DNA of 64,000 nt from Pristionchus mayeri (GCA_036245805.1 BTRK01000003.1:18888464-18952463), one strand, 5' to 3'; shown: positions 1-12,650, counted from the first letter of the stretch. Numbers and translations: made by a program. Notes: generated by a model not told the origin, from the sequence alone.

Positions 1-693
1 GAGATCGGTGATCGCTCTTGCCCAACGAGCCGTGCCCAGTGTTTCGAGCGACTCACATTTCATGATCCATTTCAAAGATAATAATAAATTCTTGCTTTGT
101 GCATATTGCTTCTCTTCTCCCAAGAGATGTAGATTCAAATATTTCTGACAAAAAATCATCATAACTATGAACTAAAAATATGCGACAATCAGAATAAACA
201 AAACAAACGTAATCAATTCTACAGATTCGCTGTTCTCTATCAACAAGTTTCTCAACTGCGAAATGACCCCGAAGATCACGAAGAACATCGAAATTTGTTA
301 AAGGATATTGTAAAAGGGTAACATTTAAGAATTTATTTTAAGTTGAGATATGTTATATTTATATTTATAAATACCCACTTCAATTTTTTTCAGATCAATG
401 ATAGTCGAATGGCCTCGATTAGTGGTCGGGGTGCACAACATTGGACATGATGAAGCTATCGAAATAGACCAAGCACCGCTAGTTCATCGGTAATTCTTCC
501 ACTAGACACCAACGATAATCTTGCTTGATTAATATATTTTCAGAGCTCGGGCCGGCGTAAAGTGCAGAACAAGCCATCCAACTATGCGAATAAAGTGAGT
601 TCTTTATTCAGAAGAAATAGTGGATTACATAACATAAAAATAACGTTTTCAATTTTTATATTTTTCGATTTTTCAGGTACACAGATTCATTAA

Positions 694-1056
694 AGAAGGA
701 GTGTCAGCAAAGTAAAATTTTTGACGCTGTCATAACCATGACATAGACAATCATCCAACGATCATAGCGCGAGCAGAGGATAGGCAAAGGTCAATCGCAT
801 AGCTCAGTGGTAAAGCAGTCGCCGCGTAATCGGAAGGTTGAGGGTTCGAATCCCACCAGTTTTTGAAAAATCTTCTAGATTTTTGAATTCCCGCACGTCC
901 CTTCCCTTCAAGCCCTCCTTGGCATTCTGCCAACTAATGATATCTCGGTTCAAAATAGAGATACGCATTTAAAATTTTGAGAATATCTTACGGTTGTACC
1001 AAGGTCGGTCATGGTTATGACAACGTCAAAATTTCAACTTTGCTGACAGTCCTTCT
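694..1056. mobile_element. TTAA-flanked MITE carrying a tRNA-like sequence
   Basis: A 363-bp element is bounded on both sides by TTAA (690-693 and 1057-1060). Its imperfect terminal inverted repeats are about 50 bp long, beginning AGAAGGA(C/G)TGTCAGCAAAG. The paralogous intron of locus C near 55886 has the same flanking sequence without the insert, so this is a real insertion. A TTAA target duplication is typical of piggyBac and Kolobok-type elements. There is no ORF of its own. Confidence 0.75.
790..862 (+). tRNA. tRNA-like sequence (degenerate, Thr-CGT-like) inside the MITE
   Basis: The A-box-like TAGCTCAGTGGTAAAGC is followed by a possible anticodon loop containing CGT and a B-box GGTTCGAATCC at 842-852. 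The anticodon stem pairs poorly and position 33 is not T, so this is more likely a tRNA-derived promoter or pseudogene than a working tRNA. The minus-strand ORF at 751-933 is only the antisense of this tRNA-like piece. Confidence 0.5.
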
Positions 1057-3855
1057 TTAAATAGAACTTGAAATTAGGAGTAGAGTTTTCCAAATCTCAA
1101 ATTCGAAATTTCGGCGAGTCTTGTTACCTCTGGTGCCAATTTGCTCTTTCGGCCTTATCAGATCATCATAAAAATCATCATAAAATTTCAAAATGCAAAG
1201 ACACTATATAAGTTCCAAATTTTGAAATCACAGATAAACTATTTCACAACCTATTTTTTTCGAAATTTTCTTCAGTCTACGCGTTTTCCGCCGCTGCTGA
1301 GCAACAACTGGGGAGTGGGGGTTGGTGTCACTTTCAGAGACTCAAACTTATGAAGGAATGCAAATGCATAAACAACAATCTGTTAATGAAAAATACAGAA
1401 CAACCGATATTGTGCAGGTCATCATATAGTTGAAGCGTTCTTTCGTTGTTCGCTAACGAAGGCTCAGAGTGGAGTTGTGGGACACTTCGTCGAGACCTGA
1501 CCATTTTTTTACTCAACAGGATGGATCCGAACCACAAACGCCAATTGCATACGGAATCTTGAAAGAAGCATCAAGGAATTTTGTGAAGTCTCAAATTAAC
1601 CAAGCGCGTTCTTTAACGGATCGAGAACTCCTCCACTTCCAAGCGATGATATTTTTACCAAAGTAATTTTTATAAAATATAAGTAAACATAAAACACAAA
1701 TGTATACAAAGGTGCACGTAGCTCGAAACGTTTAATCCGCATTTCAGAGTCAATAAATGCCACAGTGAAGTGTAAGTACATAATCTGGGAACATGTTTAT
1801 ATTCCGAGCCGAGTGAAATATTTTCCAACTTAAATTCTCAAACAGGTTATTTACATTTAAAATTTTTTATTGGATAACCCAAAGTTAAGGAGACACGGTG
1901 ATGGATGATGTTGGAAAAATGATAGAGGCAAAAAGAAATCTGAGGAATCGTTTGCTCAACGAATTTGTCAGAGATGACGTTATAATTGAGAAGCATGATT
2001 TCATGATGGTCAGTATATTGTATTTGCAACGAGCTCGGTTGCCCGAATTACTCTAAGCATAATATTACTTTTAAATTTATTCCACGTGGCCTAACATGAG
2101 ACAATATCCTTGTTTTTCATTCTTCTAACATAATTATAATAGAATATCGTGTAGGAAAGATGAGTCTCAATTCTGGATGGATACTCGGAGCTGCTTCACA
2201 CTCCGTGGCAGTGGATGTACCAGGTACATAAAATATATCTAATTTTAGAATAAGTTTTGATAAACGTTATGCCCTGAAGCGAGGATAGAATATGTTATGT
2301 AAGAATATACAGGCTGCTGAACTCATTCTCGATGTTGGCCACAGAATGTGTCCTTCACCCGCGATCGCAGAAAAGAAGTCAACGAAAACAAAAGTTAGAA
2401 ATTTTGAAAATTATAAAATTCAAAATTGATTTTAAAGAAGCAACTCGCAGCTACAGAAGACTATCACACTATGATGAGTCTCTACAACAAGGGGTAAGGG
2501 GTGCATTCCCTAGAAATATATACTGGGTATTCATCGAATCTCAGATTTTAGGATTGTATCATTCATTTCCGTATACGAGACACTTGCCGTTTTCAAACAG
2601 CTGAAAACCGTCTGTGAAGACACACAGGTAGGTAAATCATGTTGAGAATTCGAGAATAAAGAGTATTTTCACGTAAAATAATGGTTTTTAGGACGGCGGT
2701 AATATTATGATACGATTTTGCGATGAGAACGCTGGTCATATTTCTTTCGCATTCGGAATAGATGAAGAAGAAAAACTGATTGTGGGATCGATTTCAGGAG
2801 AAAGGATCAAAGAATTCAAACAGGTATGGAGATAAAATATACGTTTAGAAAAGATGGTACATTTTAGGGTCTTGCGGAAGCCCTGATTGACGAGGAGTTT
2901 ACTTCACGACACGGAAGGCTAGTGAGGATGAATGTTCTTCCAGATAAAGCTACTGATAAGCTGTGTACAACTATAAGGTAATTATTTGCTTAGAATTTTC
3001 ATTTTCGAACTGAATTTTCAGAAAAGGAAGTCTCTTCAGTTCATATAGGTCACTGCGACACACTGATGCCAAAGTTTTCTAAATTCCAGATTGAGACAAA
3101 ACCAAGTTTACAGAATCCGTTTCCTGAAGAAAATCTGACAAAACGAATCAATCCCCTAAGCGGCAACGAAATTCAGCGAGATCGTTTCAGAATGGTGAAT
3201 TTGCATAATCATAATGAAAACGAGCGATTTCAATCTTCCAGCCCTTCTTCATGCCATCGCTGTCCGATTCTCCCTTCTCTCCTTCCTTCGAAGATTCATT
3301 GCCTCCTTATCCTCAAAATGCGATGATCAAGAGAGGAGGCAGGAAACCAGTATTGTCAGCTGTAGGCTCTCGCTTCGCCACACTCTCTGTCGCCCGCTCT
3401 TCCCTTCTGGCCGCAGCAGCTGCAGAAGTCCCAGCACCGGCAATTAGCAGCGGCAGTAACGGAGAAGACGCTGATACTGCTGGTGAGCTAGAAGTCAATC
3501 GCGTCATTGACCTTTGGTATCTTCAGCCTCAATGATGATGCAGCCCATGTTCCAGACAATGCTCACTCAACTAATGGAGCAAACTGTTTCCGTGAGGAAT
3601 ATTGATTAGTGAAAATAAATTATTGAAATATTACAGAATATACTCGGCGGTGGTTATCAGAACCTCATTGGAAACAATTCTCCGAATGATGAGGGAGATA
3701 CGAGTTCTAACAAGTATAAATTATTATCCTCATTTTCATTTAAAATAGTTTTCAGATCTATAAATAAATCGAAGAGTACGTCCAATGCTTCTCCGAAGTC
3801 GCTCGATGACATCTTGCGTGAAACGGGAGATAATGACGATGGCAACGACGAATAA

Positions 3856-5285
3856 ATAGAGAACTAAGCAAATGGAGGATAATCGATTCAATCCCCAATT
3901 TCATATCTATTCGTGGTGTCTCCTCGAAGCTGTAATTTTCCATCAGATTAGCCTAATAATACTAAAAAATCCCTAATTTCGTTGTTGTCAGTTTCCTGGG
4001 GATAAATAAAGTAAAAGAGATTACGAGGTACCAATTTCTGTGCATATACTTGATTCCTGTATTGCTCGAATCTCTTCCTCGGCCTAGCAACTACATAAAT
4101 CGAAAAATATTGCGTCGCATGATTTTATTGGCTCGCTGAGTCAACGATTAGTGACTCCCTGTCTTGTTGCCGGAGATCCCCACTCCGCTTCTGTACGACT
4201 AGGCTCAGTCCGGGTAAATGGGGACGAGGGAACTACTTTGTCGATCGATGCGAAAATCGATGTACGCTTATTTTTTATTTTATTTCGAAACTTCAATTTT
4301 TTTTATTTCGAAACTTCAATTTCGAAATGATTTTGAATTCATTCCCCCATTTCATTCTCAATATCCATCCTCTCTTCTTCCCTTCATCCATCCTATTCAT
4401 CGCCTTTTCCCATCACCGTACCCTCAGGCGTCTTATCTTCTCTTACGTGTTATGTTGTGAAAATGCCGCACAAAAATTGAGAATTATTCGAAAAATATTT
4501 TTTAAATGAAACGTGCTGCGAAGGGTCGATCGTAGATATTTCGACCATTAGTTGTTTTGATTGCCCAGCAACAACACTTGAAATCCCTGAATTATCGATC
4601 ATTTCGTTGTTTCATCATCACCCCTTATCACTCTCATACGGCCCTCAACTCATTTTGAGCAATCATTTTGAGCGAGATGGCCTTATCTTCTTTTCCTTTC
4701 TTGTCCATTCCTCATCTCTCAGCTTTGCCATGTCTCTCCACTCTTTCTCCGTTCTCTCACCTCAAACGATTTCGCTGACAGGAATACGTGACAATGAGTA
4801 ATAGCGAAAGGTGCCTGGATGTTTAGTCGATGATTCACCCGGATCCTGTTGAATAGTCTCCAATTAAGAGTGTGAATGGGAAAATATTTTTAGACGTCGT
4901 CGAGAGTAAACAGCAGCGAGTTAGAAAAATAGCCATTGAACTTGAAATAAAAAGATATGTATGATTTCATGTTGTATTACTAGCTGCTACTTCCTTTTCT
5001 CGATCAGCGTCGATCCTTAACTCTGATCTGGAATGTTTCCATGAAGTGAACGGACCATATTCCAGATATGTTAGATAGTGTCATAACTGACATAATTGTC
5101 CAAATGCTTCCTGTCACAATCGGCATTGTTTGCCGACTTGTTCCCAATTGTGCATGCACCAGCCTAACCCCCACATTATAACCCTGCTGTCATCGCTTGT
5201 GCTTGTTGATAATCTCAAAGTGTGATATACATGAAATGAGCGATGTTATCAGTTCCATGAGATGATTGAAAATATGGAGAAAAAA
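3856..5285. other. Duplicated 3' flank of STAT locus A, no gene seen
   Basis: There is no convincing coding exon here. Blocks at about 4185-4275 and 4590-4800 are recognisably similar to 62535-62610 and 62880-63080 downstream of STAT locus C. Shared strings include CTTCTGTACGACTAGG and GCGAGATGGCCTTATC. The segmental duplication that made the STAT copies therefore included at least 1 kb of downstream DNA. Part of this sequence also resembles the DNA just upstream of STAT fragment D (about 31250). Confidence 0.6.
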
Positions 5286-5287
5286 AC

Positions 5288-5925
5288 TAGCGACCTTCGG
5301 TCGCTACGTGGTTCGCGGGGTTGTGTTTTATAATAATAATAATAATTTATCTACGCCCGAGGCGCGACGAAACAGTAAGGTACATGAGTGATCAAATAGC
5401 AAGGAAATGGGAATTGACTCTCAGTAATTATTGAGTGCGAGAAAGTATGGCGATTAAGGGGTGGTTCAGTAATCGGCGCTTGAATACTCGTATGTTGGGG
5501 GCGGTTCGAATTTCTTCAGGGAGTTGGGAATACCATCTGGATGTTCTAACAGGAAAGGAATGAAATCTAGAAGTGCTAGTGGTCAGTTCGATATTGATAC
5601 CAAATGTTGATGTTCGATCTCGCTGGTCTCGTTGAGGTTTGTATACATAGAATGACGAACGGGGAATAATAGTGGATCCAGTCATAATCATATGAGTCAT
5701 ACAAATATCACCTATGACTCTTTTAAGGATAACAATTGGACGCGACTGGTGAGACCCTGCTTAAAACGTTGTAAAAGGCTCGTGAGGCCTCGGGCAATTC
5801 GAAAAAGTTGGGATGGGGCTTCGCCCCATCCCAACTTTTTCGAATCACTCTCGGCCTCACGAGCCTTTCGCAACGCTTACGCTGCGTGGAGAGAGAGAGC
5901 AGATTGGGATGGTGTGGCGTGTGGT
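5288..5925 (-). repeat. Helitron-like repeat end with nested hairpins (copy 1)
   Basis: Read on the minus strand, the repeat ends in CACGTAGCGACCGAAGGTCGCTAG followed by T; only the last part, GCGACCGAAGGTCGCTAG, forms a short terminal hairpin. Upstream is a larger hairpin with 20-bp perfect arms at 5800-5819 and 5823-5842, enclosed by a second inverted pair at 5775-5790 and 5853-5868 (AGGCTCGTGAGG type). The same modules occur in the opposite orientation at 32480-32690. A CTAG end with a hairpin and a following T fits Helitron 3' ends, but no Rep/helicase gene is present, so the assignment is tentative. Confidence 0.45.
5328..5735 (-). mobile_element. 5'-truncated non-LTR retrotransposon fragment
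   Basis: The minus-strand ORF at 5428-5700 encodes the C-terminal end of a non-LTR reverse transcriptase ORF (key words: YKPQRDQRDRTS, RWYSQLPEEIR, NIRVFKRRL). The 3' end is an ATT/TAA-rich tract at 5328-5352 just beyond a conserved CGTCGCGCCTCGGGCGTAG. The same 3' end and protein end recur at 33318-34142, so both belong to one family. This copy is heavily 5'-truncated and sits between modules of the Helitron-like repeat, indicating later insertion. Confidence 0.75.
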
Positions 5926-5989
5926 ACACGGGGTGCATTTGAGTTTTCTGCGATTTGGTAAAATGCACCATGTTGTACGGTGTGCTGAA

Positions 5990-7080
5990 AGTGCTCGTCG
6001 TGAGGATGCCAACGGTCAAGGTCCTATCCTTCTACGATGATTTTGAAGTGAGTTAGAGCCATTTGAAGAAAAAGATCAAACTACAAACTACAAAGATCAA
6101 AGATCAAACTTTAAAAGCGATCGCTATGGGATGCCAACAGTCAAGGTCCTATCCTTCTACGATGATTTTGAAGCGAGTTAGAGCGATTTGAAGAAAAAGA
6201 TCAAACTACAAACTACAAAGATCAAAGATCAAACTTTAAAAGCGCTAGCCATGGCGATGCCAACGGTCAAGGTCCTAACCTTCTACGATGATTTTGAGCC
6301 AAGTTATAGCCATTTGAAGAAAAAGATCAAACTACAAAGATCAAAGATCAAACTTTAAAAGCGCTCGCCATGGGAATGCCAACGGTCAAGGTCCTATCCT
6401 TCTACGATGATTTTGAAGCGAGTTAGAGCGATTTGAAGAAAAAGATCAAACTACAAACTACAAAGATCAAAGATCAAACTTTAAAAGCGCTCGCCATGGG
6501 GATGCCAACGGTCAAGGTCCTATCCTTCTACGATGACTTTGAAGCGAGTTAGAGCCATTTGAAGAAAAAGATCAAACTACAAACTACAAATATCAAAGAT
6601 CAAACTTTAAAAGCGCTCGCTATGAGGATGCCAACGGTCAAGGTCCTAACCTTCTACGATGACTTTGAAGCGAGTTAGAGCCATTTGAAGCAAAAGATCA
6701 AACTACAAACTACAAAGATCAAACTTTAAAAGCGCTGACCATGGGGATGCCAACAGTCAAGGTCCTATCCTTCTGCGATGATTTTGAAGCGAGTTAGAGC
6801 GATTTTAAGAAAAAGAACAAACTACAAACTACAAACTACAAAGATCAATTTTTTGAAAGCTCTCGTCAAGGGGTCACCAACGGTCAAGGTCCTATGGTGC
6901 TACGATGATTTTGAAGCGAATTAGAGCGGTTTGAAAGAAAGTGATCAAACTACAAACTACAAAGTTCAAAGATCAAAGCTCAATTTTTTGAAAACTCTCG
7001 TCAAGGGGTCACCAACGGTCAAGGTCCTATGGTGCTACGATGATTTTGAGCCGATTTACAGCGATTTGAAGAAAAAGTGT
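5990..7080. repeat. Tandem repeat array, ~117-130 bp unit, about nine copies
   Basis: The units begin near 6004, 6130, 6252, 6377, 6502, 6617, 6746, 6875 and 7006. Each carries CCAACGGTCAAGGTCCTA, then TACGATGATTTTGA, then blocks of GATCAAACTACAAACTACAAA. The last two units are divergent. The array ends in AAAC and GACA microsatellites at 7085-7127. The core (GGTCAAGGTCC, TTTGAAGCGAGTTAGAG) matches in reverse complement the array at 31700-32390. The ORFs across it are shadows. Confidence 0.85.
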
Positions 7081-7149
7081 GACAGACAAACAAACAAACA
7101 AACAAAGGGACAGACAGACAGACAGACAGACGTTACGATATGTCTTTAT

Positions 7150-9052
7150 CACGAGTCTTCTGAGAGATTGCATGAAAACGGAACCCCTGCGGCACCAGGA
7201 GCCCCGACTTTTAGCAGTATCCACAAGATAATTATGCCGAAGTATATTGGGGACGAGAAAATTTTTGGCGTTGGCCGTTTTTTCTGGAACCGGCTTTTAG
7301 GCATTTTCCGGTTCCGCTCCCGGCTCTAACATATATCAGCTTCCAGAAGAGCTACAATGGTGGCCTTGGGCTCAAAATGTTCGGAAACTTATTTCAAACA
7401 ACTTTTCTGTTGAGAGCAAGATCGTACGACAAGAAAAACACATCGAAAAATGTGATAAAGTGATTTCAAAATGAGAAAATAAATTCTAGCGGCTCGGGGA
7501 CCCCCCCATTTCGTGTAAACCGAGATCATTTTCAGAACCTACGTGCATTACTCTATTAGGAAAAAAATTGAGCCGAGCCAATTGTGCCTGGGAATTTGCC
7601 CAAAAAATGCAAAAATTATCGAAAAGTCGATCAGTTCAAAAATTCATAATTGTTATTCTTCACAATACTTCACAATAAGTATATTTGTCTACTTTTTACT
7701 GTTTTATTATAAATACTTATATAAGCGATCAAATTCAGTTGAAAAATCCGAAGATATCCATATTTTTGAAAAATCTTATTTTTCACATCACAATTTCTCA
7801 AATTTGAACGATGTAAACTCAAAATTTAGAGATCACTTGACTCCTCAACTGTAGCCATTTTGTAGCATGCCACGACGTGAATGACAATTGGTGGGCCAGG
7901 TCCCCTTCAATCTATTGGGGCTCAAGTTTTTTGACACCCAACAAGGCTCCGTAGACCGTGTCGGTAATATATAAATTCATTTTTGAAGTGAAATTTTGAG
8001 AATTATGATTAGATATGGTTGTAAATAATGTTTTCCTAATATGATGGATCAAATACATATATGAAAAAGTGACCGTTTGAACAATTTTTCAAAAATCCAA
8101 AATTTTCAAATCACGAAAATTTCCAAAATTTAGAAACGGTAAGAGGAGATTACTTCTATATACAGTTTATGCAACAGATTACTAAAACATTACTTACAAC
8201 CATATCCAAACAGAATTCTCAAAATTAACTTCAAAAATTAATTTAAATATTACAGACACGGTCTACGGGGCCTTTTTGGGTGTCAAAAAACTAGAGCCCC
8301 AAGAGATTGAAGGGGACCTGGCCCACCAATTTTCATTCACGTCGAGGCATGCTACAAAATTGCTACAGTTGAGGAGTCAAGTGATCTCTAAATTTTGAGT
8401 TTACATCGTTCAAATTTGAGAAATTGTGATGTGAAAAATAAGATTTTTCAAAAATATGGATATCTTCGGATTTTTCAACTGAATTTGATCGCTTATATAA
8501 GTATTTATAATAAAACAGTAAAGCGTAGACAAATATACTTTGTATTGTGAAGAATAACAATTATGAATTTTTGAACTGATCGACTTTTCGATGATTTTTG
8601 CATTTTTTGGGCAAATTCCCAGGCACAATTGGCTCGGCTCAATTTTTTTCCTAATAGAGTAATGCACGTAGATTCTGAAAATGATCTCGGTTTACACGAA
8701 ATGGGGGGGTCCCCGAGCCGCTAGAATTTATTTTCCCATTTTGAAATCACTTTATCACATTTTTCGATGTGTTTTTCTTGTCGTACGATCTTGCTCTCAA
8801 CAGAAAAGTTGTTTGAAATAATTTTCCGAACATTTTGAGCCCAAGGCCACCATTTTTAGCTCTTCTGGAAGCTGATATATGTTAGAGCCGGGAGCGGAAC
8901 CGGAAAATGCCTAAAAGCCGGTTCCAGAAAAAACGGCCAATGCCAAATGTTTTCTCGTCCCCAATATACTTCGGCATAATTATCTTGTGGATACTGCTAA
9001 AAGTCGGGGCTCCTGGTGCCGGGGGCTCATGCAATTTCTCAGAAGACTCGTG
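7150..9052. mobile_element. Large foldback element, arms about 0.85 kb
   Basis: Sequence from 7150 to about 8030 is repeated in reverse complement from about 8190 to 9052, giving a 1.9-kb near-palindrome. The ends read ACGAGTCTTCTGAGA, related to the AGAGGTCTTCTGAGA ends of foldbacks at 29840-31156 and 53322-54595. Small ORFs such as 7543-7854 and its mirror 8363-8667 are mirror images of each other and are not genes. There is no transposase. Confidence 0.85.
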
Positions 9053-9069
9053 TTATGTAGTAACCAATT

Positions 9070-11071
9070 ATAAGAGGCGAATCGCGAGAGAATCGACCAC
9101 GCCGTGGCGGTAGGAAAAAAAGTTGCACTATCTAGCAACAAATTTACTTACAAGTATTTCAAATGATGCTCTTTCAAACTGCGTTGTCAGAATTTTGATA
9201 TCGGTCGTCATCGTCGTGATTCAGAAGGCCACAGTTGGTACTATCACTTTTCGACAGTCAAATTGAGTCCACTTAAATGATCATAATTCCGTTTCAAATG
9301 ACGATAGAAGGCCGTTCTTTTTTTCCAAAGATAGCTACCATCATGGACTATAAATTTCATGTTGACGTCATCATTCCTGGTGATGATCCTGCTGCGGCGC
9401 GGTCGGGTGAACCAAAAATGGCGTAACTTTTGAAATCGAAAATTCTTTTTGAGTTTTCATGTTTAAGTTGTAGAGCATACATGTGCCTCACTTCACGCCA
9501 AAAATTTGGAAAATCGGGGCATAAACAAAAAAGGGCTCACTTTAAAAGGGCTCAGTGCGGCGACCTCAAAATGGGTTCTGGACAAGAGTACTTCCGTATC
9601 TTCAATTGGCATGATTTGGGCTCAAAATCATTCAAAAACATCCAAAACAACATTCTAAGTATCTATCCCCCATACACTTCCATTGGTCATGAATGGTCAA
9701 CTGACCGAAAATTTTAAAATCTGTATTTTGACCAATTTCAACATGTGGGATGGGCCCAAATGCACTAAATGGGTTTCACATAATGTAAATACATTCCCCG
9801 AAACAGCTCAAAGAAAAAGGGCTCCTGCAAAAAGGAAATTTTTCCTGAAGAATCCAAGGAAAGGTGCAAAACGGTGCCCCTAGTCAAAATCGACATGGAG
9901 GCTCGCCTTATGGATAGAAATGTAGAGCACGATGAGCTAAACATTTTATCTGTTGAAAGTGAGCTTCTATCTATTCGTTGAAGCTTGCTACAGCGCCTGG
10001 AAGTTGGCCAAAAACGACGGGAAACGCGTCCGGGAGAGCGCTAAATAGAGGGGAGGGAGAGGGAGGTCAGGCGGCGAGAGCGCCAGACGGTTAGAGCGCG
10101 CGCTCTTGGGGGATTCTAGCCCGTTTCTAGCCAAATTCCAAGCGCTGTAGCACGCTTCAACGAATAGATAGAAGCTCACTTTCAACAGATAAAATGTTTA
10201 GCTCATCGTGCTCTACATTTCTATCCATAAGGCGAGCCTCTATGTCGATTTTGACCAGGGGCACCGTTTTGCACCTTTCCTTGGATTCTTCAGGCGAAAT
10301 TTCCTTTTTGCAGGAGCCCTTTTTCTTTGAGCTGTTTCGGGGAATGTATTTACATTATTTGAAACCCATTTAGTGCATTTGGGCCCATCCCACATGTTGA
10401 AATTGGTCACAATACAGATGTTCAAATTTTCGGTCAGTTGACCATTCATGACCAATGGAAGTGTATGGGGGATAGATACTTAGAATGTTGTTTTGAATGT
10501 TTTTGAATGATTTTGAGCCCAAATCATGCCAATTGAAGATACGGAAGTACTCTTTTCCAGAACTCATTTTGGGGTCTCCGCACAAAAGTGAGACCTTTTT
10601 TTTTGTCTATACCCAGATTGCCCTAATTTTTGGCGTGAAGTTAGTTCCATGTATGAACTTAAACTTAAACATGATAACCCAAAACGTTTTTCCGATTTCC
10701 AAAGATACGTCATTTTTGGTCCGCCCGACCGCCCTGCACCATGATGAACACCAGGCATGATGACGTCTAGATAAAGTTGTAGAGCATAATGGTATCTTTC
10801 ATTCTAAACAAAGAACGACCTTCTATCTTCATTTTAAACAAAGTTATGATCATTTAAGAGGTCCCGATTTGAATGTCGAAAAGTTATAGTACCAAGTTTG
10901 GCCTTCTGAATCTCGAAGATTACGATCGATATCAAAATTCTGACGACGCAGTTTGAAAGAGCATCATTTGAAATACTTATACTTGAATTTGTTGTTAGAT
11001 AGGCCAGATTTTTTTCCTACCGCCGCCCACCCCCCTCAAATGGTCGATTCTCTCGCGATTCGCCTCATATA
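9070..11071. mobile_element. Large foldback element, second family, arms about 0.95 kb
   Basis: The left terminus GAGGCGAATCGCGAGAGAAT (9074) is matched by ATTCTCTCGCGATTCGCCTC ending at 11066. Homology continues inwards to about 10000 on the left and 10140 on the right, where CTTCAACGAATAGATAGAAG marks the inner arms. TATA-like bases flank both ends. ORFs 9430-9883 and 10240-10585 are mirror copies of each other. It abuts the previous foldback with less than 20 bp between. Confidence 0.8.
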
Positions 11072-12289
11072 TTACCGTAGACACATCAAATATTATTTCA
11101 AGCAAACTTAAGGATTTCGTATAATAGCACCGCACTATTCTCTTGTCTCATACATGAAGTGAAGTGCCGTTATCAATCAACTAGCACTCAAGGAAGAAGA
11201 GGCGTGTGGAGAAGTTGGAAGTGAAGAAGCATTATGATAAAGCATAGTATGCTCCGCTGAGTGCCGTCTGTTTTACCGTACTTTGAGTTTGCCTTATCTA
11301 AGCTGTGCTATTATACTCCCTAGTCCTGCGCTTTTCAGTGCAAAGGTGATGATAGATCCGCAACCCTCACTTGCGAGCGGATTGAAAAAATACGCTTTGA
11401 TATTGTTTATTCGCCGGGATTGTTTTGGAGCGGTTATTGAAAAAGCCAGTATTTCGTGTGACTGAAGCACGAAAAATGCAAATATCGGACTTTTGCAAAT
11501 TTGCAAAGTGTAATAAAGGTTCCTAAATAACTTAATCATCTTTATTAGATCATAATTGACCTACATTTGCAAAATTTCAACGGAACAATCATCTCTTACT
11601 GATATATTGTTGTAAAAACCACACCGGATTAGTATTATTCAAAAATTTGTCGAAAAATGCTGCTACCGGACCACCATTATTAATTAGAATCAGTCTTTAT
11701 GGCGAATTTATGTGTCTAAAACATTTCAAATAATTAATTTGTGAAATATTTCAGCATTGGGAATAAATATGGAACTCTACTTTTGAAGACAGCCGATTCG
11801 CAATATTGGCGAAAATGGAGCTCCGACTATTCGGCGAACTATAACTACTCATATAAGCATACTTTTAGGGATGAAAGCAACATTTCTAGGGGTAGTTTTG
11901 CATGAGGAATCTTTTGAAAACGTTTATTTTTTACCATTCCCCGAAAAAATTTTCATGACGGAAATTTCAAAAAATTTCAGATTCTTAAATGGTCGTAACT
12001 TTTTCCACAGATGAGCTAGCCCTTCACTCCCAACAATAAAATGCTTATCTCGTTGAGATCTTTCAGAATTACTATATATGTATGGGGTTTGGATAAGCCG
12101 TTCAAGAAATACAAAAACCGACCTCACCGTTGAGCAGTGTCATCGGGAATCAGAAGTCAGAGATACGGCTTTCTAAGGTCGATTTTCGAACTCTACGTGC
12201 AAAGTTACCCCTAGAGAGATCTTAAAATCGCAACTTTATTTTTCGCTGTACGGCCTATAGGTGGAATTGCTCAGTTTTCTCAGAAAGTC
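11072..12289. other. Non-coding stretch, no gene recognised
   Basis: No coding exon is supported. A block at 11199-11260 (GAGGCGTGTGGAGAAG followed by GAAGTGAA) recurs at 36120-36160 upstream of STAT locus B, so part of this stretch may be an old copy of the STAT upstream region. Confidence 0.4.
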
Positions 12290-12650
12290 TCTCATATATC
12301 ATTGGAACGAGCATAAAAAGTTATGCCAGAATCCGAGTTTTCGAGAGCGAGTTTTCGAGAGACTCATGGTGTTCATGAAACATGATAAAAACTGAAAAAT
12401 CTGCATATTTTCAATTTTCAAAAAAATAAACTCCCACTTTCCAACTAATTCCTCATCGTGGAAATGAGATATATGGTGTAAAATTGTATGAAGAATTCAA
12501 ATAAAAATATGCCGTAGATGAAATCGGTGCCAGAAATAGACTTTTCGACCAAAAACTAGCACGCAATCGTCGACTCAGGTTCGATTCCGCCTGATGGCAT
12601 GAACTTTTGTCAATTTTTTTCTCGCCTTCTTGGCGTTCTTTTCAACACGT
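12290..12650 (+). repeat. Dispersed repeat with tRNA-like B box (copy 1)
   Basis: This block is repeated in inverted orientation at 28735-29075. Shared landmarks are CATGGTGTTCATGAAACATG, ACGGCAT then ATTT, and a tRNA-like tail GGTTCGATTCCGCCTGATGG (12580-12599). It could be a tRNA-related SINE or a MITE; ends are not defined. Confidence 0.55.

Larger units (their letters stand above)
225..3855 (+). pseudogene. STAT-like gene, locus A (5' cut by window edge, internally deleted)
   Basis: This is a degenerate paralog of the STAT-like gene at 48015-60700. Exons readable by alignment to that copy are 225-317, 394-489, 544-594, a damaged exon near 1276-1317, a fused exon near 1429-1488, 1513-1655, about 1748-1764, about 1886-2010, 2155-2223, 2312-2395, 2439-2496, 2553-2625, 2693-2823, 2868-2978, 3022-3071, 3113-3191, 3239-3483, 3529-3590, 3637-3710 and 3757-3855. 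The SH2-like part is well kept (IMIRFCDENAGH), as are the RGGRKP and SLDDIL tail motifs. Lesions seen: the exons for the DNA-binding region are missing, with the 'SGVVG' coding sequence joined directly to intron sequence before the linker exon; there is an in-frame TGA at 2161-2163 in the WQW exon; the acceptor before the exon at 1276 appears shifted by two bases; and a 363-bp element sits in the intron at 694-1056. Function as a DNA-binding factor is not expected. The first exons lie outside the window. Confidence 0.75.

Noticed and set aside
751..933. Minus-strand 60-codon frame
   Set aside because: Antisense of the tRNA-like sequence in the MITE.
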